Position numbers and translations under genes: made by a program. From CAYJDR01 sp964368965 (GTDB lineage Bacteria > Chrysiogenota > Deferribacteres > Deferribacterales > Mucispirillaceae): a stretch of DNA of 64,000 nt. Numbering within the stretch: position 1 is the stretch's first letter; each line of letters begins with the position of its first letter. Under the pieces are notes generated by a model, which saw only the letters and a list, made by a program, of their open reading frames with translations, ran no database searches and was not told the origin of the DNA. Positions 18,267 through 26,617 of the stretch are shown here, piece after piece. The stretch covers positions 16,215 through 80,214 of the forward strand of contig CAYJDR010000008.1 of assembly GCA_964368965.1 (NCBI GenBank), in the 5' to 3' direction.

Positions 18267-19751
18267 TTATACTCTTAGCAAACTATTGCTAAACACTCTA
18301 GCGCCACCAGCAGCGATAGCCACATTATGCGTACGACCGTTTTGGAAGTAATACCTTTTATCAGTATTTACTATGTATTTAAACTCTTCTTCTTGCAACG
18401 GCTTCTCAAAAAAGTAACCTTGCGCCATATCGCAACCTAGGCTATTTAGCCATATTGCTTGCTCTTTCGTTTCAACGCCTTCTGCAACAACTTTCATACC
18501 TAATCGCTTTGCTAAATCTATTGCGCACTCAATTACGATTGCATTATTACTGCCTTCTATATTGTTATCAAGGAAGGCTTTATCCATCTTCAACACATCT
18601 ACATCTAGCTTGCCAAGCCGATTGAGCGACGATACACCTGCACCAAAATCGTCGATAGATATTGTAAAACCGATACTTTTTAGCAAGCTAATTTTAGCCA
18701 TAATTTCGTGTTCAGATACGCACATTGCAGTTTCAGTTATCTCTAGTTCAATCCTACATGGGTCAATCCTATATCTACCTATAATTTCCAACAAATCATA
18801 TACCAAGCTTTCATCAACAAACGTCTTTGCCGATAAGTTTACTGATATCACAGGTAATTTCATGTTGCGATTATCAGCAATGAACCTGCATACACGTTCA
18901 AACACATATAAATCTAGCGTGACAATAAACCCATTCTGCTCAAATACTGGCACAAAATCGTTTGGGTAAAAAGTTTTCGCATCTTTCGTTTGCCACCGCA
19001 CCAATGCTTCAACACCTCTCACACCTAGTGTATGAAAATCTATTTTTGGTTGGTACAGCAAATGGAACTCGTTTTCCCTCAATGCTTTACCCATACGGTA
19101 TGTCACATCAAGCTTTGTTTCATATTTTTTTTGCATCGCAGAGTCAAATTCTTTATATGTTGTTTTATGCTCGCTTTTGCCATTTCTTCTCGCTATATCA
19201 GCGTTTTCTATCATTAAACTTATTTTCTTTGTGCAATCTGATATAATATATGAGCCTGTCGACATGCAAAATGTATAACCTTCGCCCATTACTTCATGCA
19301 CTGCTGGAATAACTTTATGCGTTATTATTGACTTTAAAATCGGCAACTCTCCCACACTGCGTAATATTACAAAATTATCTGCAAACTTACGTGCAAAAAT
19401 CGTATCCTCGTCTTCAAACACACCCTCTAAGGTTTTCGATATCGCACACAATACTTCAGTGCCTTTTTCTGTACTGTAATATGTGTTTATTGTCATGAAC
19501 ATATCAATATCAAAAGATATAAGATTATACTGGCACGGCTCTGCGCTTTGTAGCTTCATTTGTGCTAGGCGTTCAAACTTGTGCATTGACATATGCCCTG
19601 TTAGGCTATCTGTATCAAGTATACGCTGAACTGCGTTCTGGCTTAATCGGTATTGCCTTAATAGCACCCATGAAAGTGCTACTACAACTACAATAACTAT
19701 AATCGTTGAAATCAACCAATATATAGTTGGGATATTTACTAAAATATTCAT
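18267..19751 (-). CDS. Membrane-anchored degenerate GGDEF-EAL protein (first paralogue, no sensor domain)
   Basis: A 494-residue c-di-GMP turnover protein, presumably a phosphodiesterase. One N-terminal helix (about residues 8-28) is followed by a GGDEF fold starting DSLTGHMSMHKF; its active loop reads KFADNF in place of GGDEF, so it should not make c-di-GMP. The EAL domain (from about residue 220) keeps the catalytic set: EALVRW, SVNLSAKTF, ELEITETAM, DDFGAGVSSL, KMDKAFLD, AEGVET and QGYFFEKP. It resembles the last two-thirds of the next three genes but lacks their periplasmic domains. The ATG at 19751 has GGGG upstream; a TTG 12 nt earlier is less likely. Confidence 0.92.
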   Translation of the reverse strand: MNILVNIPTIYWLISTIIVIVVVVALSWVLLRQYRLSQNAVQRILDTDSLTGHMSMHKFERLAQMKLQSAEPCQYNLISFDIDMFMTINTYYSTEKGTEVLCAISKTLEGVFEDEDTIFARKFADNFVILRSVGELPILKSIITHKVIPAVHEVMGEGYTFCMSTGSYIISDCTKKISLMIENADIARRNGKSEHKTTYKEFDSAMQKKYETKLDVTYRMGKALRENEFHLLYQPKIDFHTLGVRGVEALVRWQTKDAKTFYPNDFVPVFEQNGFIVTLDLYVFERVCRFIADNRNMKLPVISVNLSAKTFVDESLVYDLLEIIGRYRIDPCRIELEITETAMCVSEHEIMAKISLLKSIGFTISIDDFGAGVSSLNRLGKLDVDVLKMDKAFLDNNIEGSNNAIVIECAIDLAKRLGMKVVAEGVETKEQAIWLNSLGCDMAQGYFFEKPLQEEEFKYIVNTDKRYYFQNGRTHNVAIAAGGARVFSNSLLRV

Positions 19752-19938
19752 CTTCCACCCCAATGATATAATAGTGTTAAAAACTCAAGAACATTAACCT
19801 CTAACTGTAATGTCATGCATTGTGCTACTGATATTGAAATCTTTCTATTTATAAAATAGTGCAATTTTACAACTTTATGCTACTTATTTTGCACAATATA
19901 TAACAATGCTCAATCCATCAATATCTTATATTGAGGTA

Positions 19939-19979
19939 AAAAAATACCTCCAATATTCATTAAAACACAGGAGGTATTC
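19939..19979 (-). terminator. Rho-independent terminator after EAL gene 2
   Basis: On the minus strand AATACCTCC and GGAGGTATT form a perfect 9-bp stem with an 18-nt loop, followed by a T-run. It lies directly past the stop of the gene at 19992. Confidence 0.75.
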
Positions 19980-19991
19980 TTACTATTTCAT

Positions 19992-22967
19992 CTACTTCTT
20001 AGGGCAGCATAGTGAATTATTGCTGTAAACTTCAGCACCGTCAACATTCATTAGCTTGCTAAGTTCAGTGTCAATAAGTCCAACATATGATTTATTTTCT
20101 ATCATCTTATCCCTGAACTCATCAGCAGGCATTGGCCTTTCAAAGAAATAGCCTTGTGCCATGTTGCAACCTAAGCCACACAACCACGTTGCTTGCTCTA
20201 CCGTTTCAACACCTTCCGCAACAACTTTCATGCCTAAATTTTTAGCTAGGTTGATTGTGTTTTCGATTACTATATCGCCGTGCGTACCTTCCTTATTATT
20301 ATCAAGGAATGCTTTATCCATCTTGATTACATCTACATCAAGCATGCCTAACCTATTTAGCGATGATACACCTGCGCCAAAGTCATCAATAGATATTGTG
20401 AATCCTACCTGTTTAAAGTACTTCACTTTCTTGGTAATTTCTTCTTCTGATGCATTCATAGCGCTTTCTGTAATTTCTAATTCAATTTCGCTAGGTTTTA
20501 CGTCATACTTATTGACTATGTCAATCAAGTCTTGCGCAATCATCTCATCGAGAAACGTCACGGCCGATAAATTTACTGATATCACCGGTAGCTGAATATC
20601 GCTGTGGTACTTTACTATAAACTTACAAACCTCTTCAAACACATATTTATCTAGTTGTGCGATAAACCCATTCTGTTCAAACTCTGGAATAAACTGATCA
20701 GGGAATATCATCTTGCCTTCCGATGTTTTCCAACGAACTAGTGCTTCTGCGCCTTTTATTGTTAATGATCCAAAGTCAACTTTTGGCTGATAGATAACAA
20801 AAAATTCTTTTTCTTCCAGCGCTTTGTCCATACGGTAAGTGATATTGAGCCTGTTGTTATACGCTTTCTGCATTGCTTGATCGAACACCCTAAATGTTGT
20901 TTTATGTTCACTTTTACCACTTTGCCTAGCTGTGTCAGCATGGTCCACCATAAAGTGTAGTTTTTCGCTTGTATCATTGATGACGTAGATACCGATTGAC
21001 ATGCATAGTTTATAATTTGTGCCAATAAGTTTTTGTATCGCAGGGATAATTCTCTGATACACTATTTCATCTATAGTTAGCTCTTGGGTAACTTTGCGCA
21101 TGATTATAAAATTATCTGCTGTTTTACGGGCGAAGATGGCATCTTCTTCTTTCAAAGCATCTGCTAATTCAGAAGAAATTGCATTAATTACAGCTGTTCC
21201 TTTTTCTAAGCTATAGTGTGTGTTTATTGTTCTAAATAGGTCAATATCAAGCGATATGAGTTGGTATTCACCTGCGGTAGCAACCTTCAACATCTCTTTA
21301 ACGCTTTCTTGGAATTTAAAGAATGATATATGCTTAGTGATATCATCTGTTTCTAGCATGTCTTGAATTGCCTTCTTACTTGCCCTGTACTGATTTAGTG
21401 AACTTATTAACAGGAGCAACACAAGTGAAATTATCGTAATCGCCACCAAATACCAATATTGAATTAGAAACTCTACTATGCTACTATTTGGAAAATAGTT
21501 TGCCATGTGCCCAACCATAATATCATAATATTTCTGCTCTTTAACATTATCAAACATAACATTAAACACTGGTATAAATTCGGCTGCGATGTCTTCATGA
21601 AAAGACATGTAAGCTGGTACAGTAAAATCTACTGCCAATATGTGATCTGTCACGCTATCAATCTTTGCATTTACATATCTTATACCATTTGCTGTAAATA
21701 TGGCAGAATCTACTTCACCTATTTTATATGCATTTAGTAATGTGTCAAAAGATTCGTAAAAATAGATACTTAGGTGCTCTCTGTCGTCTTTGATATACTC
21801 TTCAAAATTGACTCCCTTATACTGTAGCATTCCAACACTTATATCAACTGCTGACTGCTCAAATATGTTATTAGTTTTTGCCAATATTTCATCACTTGCA
21901 ACAGCGACCATATCAATGTTGTAAAACGGCTCAGTATTTACATAACCTTGAGTTTCTTGTGTGCCATCTCCAACGAGTGATAAGATTATGTCTGGCTCTT
22001 CACTGTTAACTTGGTTATCTTGCAGCGATAGCGGTATATACTCCACATTAAACCCGTATTCGTCTGCTAGCATATCCATAATTTCAATAAATGCACCGTT
22101 TGGATTGCCTTGTTGGTCTGTATACGTATATGGCTCATGTTTGCTTTCATAACCGACTGTAAACGTTTTGCCTTGTATTTTTTCGCTTTCTGCGCGTGTG
22201 ATATAGCGATGAGTGACACTCAATTCAGACAAATATTCATCATACAAGTCATTAAAAAATGAACCTTCTGTATAGATAATATACTCAAGCGCGTTATCTA
22301 TTTTTGCAATTATATCTGCTTTATCAGGTGTGGTTATCATGAATGCATAGTATGCACCTAAGGTCAATGCTGTATAATAGTCTTTTGCGTCCGCATCTCC
22401 AGAGTATAATAAATAAAAATCTGCTTCAACATTAAGGTAATCAACGAGATTATTGGTTACATAATTTACAGAGATATTATTTTCTTTCAAATACTCATCT
22501 AGCCTTTGCTTTGCAATGCTATCAGGATATGTTGCAACGGTTTTGCCGTTAATTGATTGTGGATCGTCATAGTAGATTTTCTTATCGCCTTTTGTGGCAA
22601 GCGCTATGACTTGTGAATTGAGCGGATACTTCGCATAAAGGAATTTCTCTAGTCGTTCTTCTGTTTTAAAATATGGCCCTGCAAGATCAATATCACCTTT
22701 AATGAGCGCTTTCTGCATTGAGCCATCCACCTCGATGAACTCAAATTTTAAATCAGAGATGCTTTCTATCTTTTTAAGTACCTCATAACCATACCCTTTT
22801 GATTGAGCCCTTTTAATATTGCCAATCAGGTCATCATTTGGGTAATAGCCAACCCTAACGATTTGCTTTCTTGTCGACGTTTCGGCAAACGCGTCCGCAC
22901 TGAACACTGCATGCATGCATAGCATCACCAATACTAGCATACAGCATAACTTTGTTACTGCCTTCAT
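19992..22967 (-). CDS. Dual periplasmic SBP sensor with degenerate GGDEF and EAL domains (paralogue 2)
   Basis: A 991-residue sensor for c-di-GMP breakdown. A signal peptide (to about residue 30) is followed by two solute-binding (SBP_bac_3-like) domains at about 36-250 and 265-495, each starting with a VGY motif. A transmembrane helix lies near 502-522. A GGDEF fold follows whose loop is KTADNF (about 613), so it is inactive. The EAL domain from about residue 715 keeps EALVRW, ELEITESAM, DDFGAGVSSLNRL, KMDKAFLD, AEGVET and QGYFFERP. The periplasmic half should bind an amino acid or similar small ligand. The ATG at 22967 has AGGAG upstream. Confidence 0.93.
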   Translation of the reverse strand: MKAVTKLCCMLVLVMLCMHAVFSADAFAETSTRKQIVRVGYYPNDDLIGNIKRAQSKGYGYEVLKKIESISDLKFEFIEVDGSMQKALIKGDIDLAGPYFKTEERLEKFLYAKYPLNSQVIALATKGDKKIYYDDPQSINGKTVATYPDSIAKQRLDEYLKENNISVNYVTNNLVDYLNVEADFYLLYSGDADAKDYYTALTLGAYYAFMITTPDKADIIAKIDNALEYIIYTEGSFFNDLYDEYLSELSVTHRYITRAESEKIQGKTFTVGYESKHEPYTYTDQQGNPNGAFIEIMDMLADEYGFNVEYIPLSLQDNQVNSEEPDIILSLVGDGTQETQGYVNTEPFYNIDMVAVASDEILAKTNNIFEQSAVDISVGMLQYKGVNFEEYIKDDREHLSIYFYESFDTLLNAYKIGEVDSAIFTANGIRYVNAKIDSVTDHILAVDFTVPAYMSFHEDIAAEFIPVFNVMFDNVKEQKYYDIMVGHMANYFPNSSIVEFLIQYWYLVAITIISLVLLLLISSLNQYRASKKAIQDMLETDDITKHISFFKFQESVKEMLKVATAGEYQLISLDIDLFRTINTHYSLEKGTAVINAISSELADALKEEDAIFARKTADNFIIMRKVTQELTIDEIVYQRIIPAIQKLIGTNYKLCMSIGIYVINDTSEKLHFMVDHADTARQSGKSEHKTTFRVFDQAMQKAYNNRLNITYRMDKALEEKEFFVIYQPKVDFGSLTIKGAEALVRWKTSEGKMIFPDQFIPEFEQNGFIAQLDKYVFEEVCKFIVKYHSDIQLPVISVNLSAVTFLDEMIAQDLIDIVNKYDVKPSEIELEITESAMNASEEEITKKVKYFKQVGFTISIDDFGAGVSSLNRLGMLDVDVIKMDKAFLDNNKEGTHGDIVIENTINLAKNLGMKVVAEGVETVEQATWLCGLGCNMAQGYFFERPMPADEFRDKMIENKSYVGLIDTELSKLMNVDGAEVYSNNSLCCPKK

Positions 22968-23420
22968 CAATACTGCTCCTCTGCCATAACTACATTGTAC
23001 AACCCCTCAATAATACATTAGCATGGCAAATTGATTTAATTTAACACATGGTTAAATTATGACTTTCTCTCCCCTATATTTACAACAGCGTAAATATATT
23101 CCCTTTTTTACTGCTTGTCAAACATATTTATTTAAATGCAAGCGTCTATCTTAAAATTTAATACGAATACTCGTTTACTAACAGTGGTTTAATTTTGATA
23201 AAAAAATTTTACATTTTAACATAGCTTAACACTATGTTTATTACACTGTTTGTTTATTGAGAGATTGATGAAATTTATTGATTAAACAAATATATTATTT
23301 CATTATATATTAAATATTTAAATACAATATTGTCAAAATAAAATGATTTTATACTTGAATTAATATGGTGTTTAAGTGAATACAGCAACACCCATGAAAA
23401 TGGGTGGCTGAGTTAAATGA
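22968..23420. other. AT-rich intergenic region between EAL paralogues 2 and 3
   Basis: About 450 bases without an open frame of note. It must carry the promoter of the leftward gene at 19992. A short inverted pair (ACACCCAT and ATGGGTGG) just after the stop of the next gene, near 23388-23407, may be a weak terminator, but no T-run follows it. Confidence 0.4.
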
Positions 23421-26321
23421 TTAGTCTGCTATGAGTGTATAAGACTTGCTAGATTGGATAATATTTTTAAAATCATCTTCTAGCAACGGCTTTTCAAAAA
23501 AGTAGCCTTGAGCTAAGTTACAGCCCACGCTGCGCAACCATTTTGCTTGGTCGAGTGTTTCTATGCCCTCTGCCACAACTTTCATGCCAAGTTGGTTTGC
23601 AAGTTTTATTGTGTTTTCTATTACCAAGCTGTTGTTGCTATTCTTCGTATTGTTATCAAGGAATGCTTTATCCATCTTTAGCACATCAGCATTAAGCACA
23701 CCTAGGCGGTTAAGAGATGATACCCCTGCGCCAAAGTCATCAATAGATATTGTGAAGCCTACATGTTTCAAGTAGTTGACTTTAGCCACAATCTCTTCTT
23801 CAGATACGTTCATTGCGCTTTCAGTAATTTCTAATTCTATCTTATCTGGTGATGTGTCATACTTTTCAATAATTTCTATCAAGTCATACACGATGTTATC
23901 ATCGGTAAATGTCTTAGCAGATAAATTTACTGAAATTATTGGCAAATTCATATCCTTATTTGCAGATATAAATTTGCACACTTCTTCAAACACATATAAA
24001 TCTAGCCTAACCACAAAGCCGTTCTCTTCGAACTCAGGTATAAAATCGTTTGGGAAAAACATTTTACGGTCTTTAGTTTTCCAGCGTACTAATGCCTCAG
24101 CTCCTTTTAACACGAGTTTTTCAAAATCGATCTTCGGCTGGTACACTAAATAGAATTCGTTATCTCTTAGTGCGCTCTCCATGCGATATGTTACATCTAG
24201 CTTCGTTTCATAAGCTCTTTGCATTGATGAGTCAAACTCTTTATAAGTCGTCTTATGTATAACTTTACCACTTCTTCTTGCGGCGTCGGCGTTCTCAATC
24301 ATGAAGCTTAGCTTTCTTGATAAGTCAGTTATTATATACACGCCTGTCGACATACAAAAGTTATAATTTGCGCCCATAGTTTCCTGCACTGCTGGCACAA
24401 TTTTATGGGTAATTATAGAGCGCATAGCTGGCAACTCATTTACATTACGCAAAACAAGAAAATTATCTGCAAACTTGCGTGTAAATATTGTATCCTCATG
24501 CTCAAAGCAATCTGCTAGAACTTTTGAAATAACATTTAAAACCTCAGTACCTTTCTCAATACTATAGTATGTGTTGATAGTTCTGAACAAGTCGATATCA
24601 AATGAGACTAGTTGATATTGGTCTGGCTCAGCATCTTGCAGTTTCTCTTCAGCTAACCTTGTGAACTTATGCATTGATATATGGCCTGTAACATCGTCAG
24701 TATCAAGTATATGCTCAATCGCTTGCTTTTTGCCACGAGTACCACGCAATATAATTAGTAATATAATTAGCAAACCTGTCGAGATAAGCGCACCGAAAAG
24801 ATACCAGTATTGTTTTAAGAAGTTAAGCAGTGTCCCTTTAGGTTCATAATCAGACATCTGGCCAACCATGATGTCATAATATTTATCATCACCAATATTA
24901 TCGAAAATCACGTTAAATATAGGCACATAGTCGCTTGCTAAGCTACTGCTTATAGAAAAATAGAGTGGAAGTTTATACCCAAGGCCTATAACATGTGTAT
25001 CATCACGGTTTACAAACGCGTTAGCATAGCTCAATCCGTTGTTTGTAAAGATTGCGACTTGTACATCTCTTGCTTTATACGCTGTTAATAAGTCGTCAAA
25101 AGTTTCAAAAGTAAAAAGCTTAACGTGCGATCTACCACCAGACATAAATAAATCATAATTTATGCCCTCATACTTAAGCACGCCAGCGCTGTTAATGTTA
25201 GGCGAGATTTCATATAAGTCATCTTCATGCTTGAATAAGTCATCAGTTGTGATTGCCACTAGGTCAGCATGATAATATGCCTCTGTAGGCACATAGCCAA
25301 AATGCTCACGACGGCTATCACCAAGCACTGATATTATGATGTCAGATGTATAAAAAGCGCTGTCATTATCAAAAGCTTTATACGGCGAATACTGAACATT
25401 AAACCCGTATTTCTCTGCTATAATATTCATTAGTTCGATACTTGTGCCGTCAGGGATACCGTTAACATCTGTGAATGTATATGGCCTATGGTTTTCAGCA
25501 TAGCCCACTGTGAATGTTTTACCTTTAAGCATATTAGCTTCTTCACGAGTAATATCTCTATGGACCTTAATTTCTGAATCCGCATATTTTACACGCAAAT
25601 CATTAAGGAAATCACCTTCAGTATGCATAACTCCAACTAAAGCTTCATTTATTTCTTGCATTAGTTCCGCATTATCATGGTTAGATACAAGATATGAGTC
25701 GTATAAACCTAAGTTTAATACTGAATAAAGTTCATCACCTAGTGTAAACCCTGAGCTAATTAGATAAAAATCTGCATCGACATTAAGAAATTCATGGCGC
25801 TCGCTTTCAATATATTTTACAGATACATTATTAGCATTGAGATATTCTTCAAGGACTTTTATGATAGGGTTGCCTTTAGATATGGATACGGTTTTACCGT
25901 CAATGTATCTCAGGTCATTATAGTAAACTTGGTCTTCTTTTTTTGCAGCTAAAACAGCTAGTTGGCGCCCAAGCGGCGTTTCAAGAAATAAATACTTTTC
26001 TTCGCGTTCTGGAGATTTAAAGAAAGAGCCTGTGATATCCACTTCTCCATTTTCGAGAGCTTCAAATAAAGAGCCTTTAATTTCGACAAATTCAAACTTG
26101 ATATTGCTAGTGCTTTCAACTTTTTTAAGTATGTCATAGCCATAACCTTCGTTCGTTTTTAGCCTAATATCTGACACGATATAATCGTTAGTAGAGTAGC
26201 CCACCCTTACAAGGCGCTTTTCCCCGAGGTTATTCGCAGATACTTCTACACTGAATAACAGAACACATACCACCAACACAGTCGACGCGATAGTGCTGCA
26301 TAGACTATTCACCACCTGCAT
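23421..26321 (-). CDS. Dual periplasmic SBP sensor with degenerate GGDEF and EAL domains (paralogue 3)
   Basis: A 966-residue paralogue of the neighbouring genes. Signal peptide (to about residue 29, ending VSANN), two SBP_bac_3-like domains (about 35-250 and 265-490), one transmembrane helix near 500-520, a GGDEF-like domain with the loop KFADNF near 614, then an EAL domain with EALVRW near 740, ELEITESAM, DDFGAGVSSLNRL, KMDKAFLD and QGYFFEKP. GGAGG stands before its ATG. The SBP domains differ clearly from those of paralogues 2 and 4, whereas the EAL part is closely alike, which suggests duplication followed by ligand divergence. Predicted to degrade c-di-GMP on ligand binding. Confidence 0.93.
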   Translation of the reverse strand: MQVVNSLCSTIASTVLVVCVLLFSVEVSANNLGEKRLVRVGYSTNDYIVSDIRLKTNEGYGYDILKKVESTSNIKFEFVEIKGSLFEALENGEVDITGSFFKSPEREEKYLFLETPLGRQLAVLAAKKEDQVYYNDLRYIDGKTVSISKGNPIIKVLEEYLNANNVSVKYIESERHEFLNVDADFYLISSGFTLGDELYSVLNLGLYDSYLVSNHDNAELMQEINEALVGVMHTEGDFLNDLRVKYADSEIKVHRDITREEANMLKGKTFTVGYAENHRPYTFTDVNGIPDGTSIELMNIIAEKYGFNVQYSPYKAFDNDSAFYTSDIIISVLGDSRREHFGYVPTEAYYHADLVAITTDDLFKHEDDLYEISPNINSAGVLKYEGINYDLFMSGGRSHVKLFTFETFDDLLTAYKARDVQVAIFTNNGLSYANAFVNRDDTHVIGLGYKLPLYFSISSSLASDYVPIFNVIFDNIGDDKYYDIMVGQMSDYEPKGTLLNFLKQYWYLFGALISTGLLIILLIILRGTRGKKQAIEHILDTDDVTGHISMHKFTRLAEEKLQDAEPDQYQLVSFDIDLFRTINTYYSIEKGTEVLNVISKVLADCFEHEDTIFTRKFADNFLVLRNVNELPAMRSIITHKIVPAVQETMGANYNFCMSTGVYIITDLSRKLSFMIENADAARRSGKVIHKTTYKEFDSSMQRAYETKLDVTYRMESALRDNEFYLVYQPKIDFEKLVLKGAEALVRWKTKDRKMFFPNDFIPEFEENGFVVRLDLYVFEEVCKFISANKDMNLPIISVNLSAKTFTDDNIVYDLIEIIEKYDTSPDKIELEITESAMNVSEEEIVAKVNYLKHVGFTISIDDFGAGVSSLNRLGVLNADVLKMDKAFLDNNTKNSNNSLVIENTIKLANQLGMKVVAEGIETLDQAKWLRSVGCNLAQGYFFEKPLLEDDFKNIIQSSKSYTLIAD

Positions 26322-26617
26322 TAAACCCTCCGCACTCTCTTAACGCTAGTAAAATAAAAAAATGTTCTTATTTTAACTTTGACTTTATTTCCCTTACATC
26401 AATATAACCTTCTTTTTCAGCTATGTCAATTTGTTATTGTAATAAATTATCTATGCTGAACATTTTGACTTAAAATATTTCCTTAAATATACAAGGAAAT
26501 TAAGATAAATATACTCCGTTGAATAAATTCAGAATATTGTTTAATATTGATGAAAATAGATATAACTAACTTAACTAAAAGTTAATAATGAGTTACATAG
26601 CCAATAACTTTGCCTTA

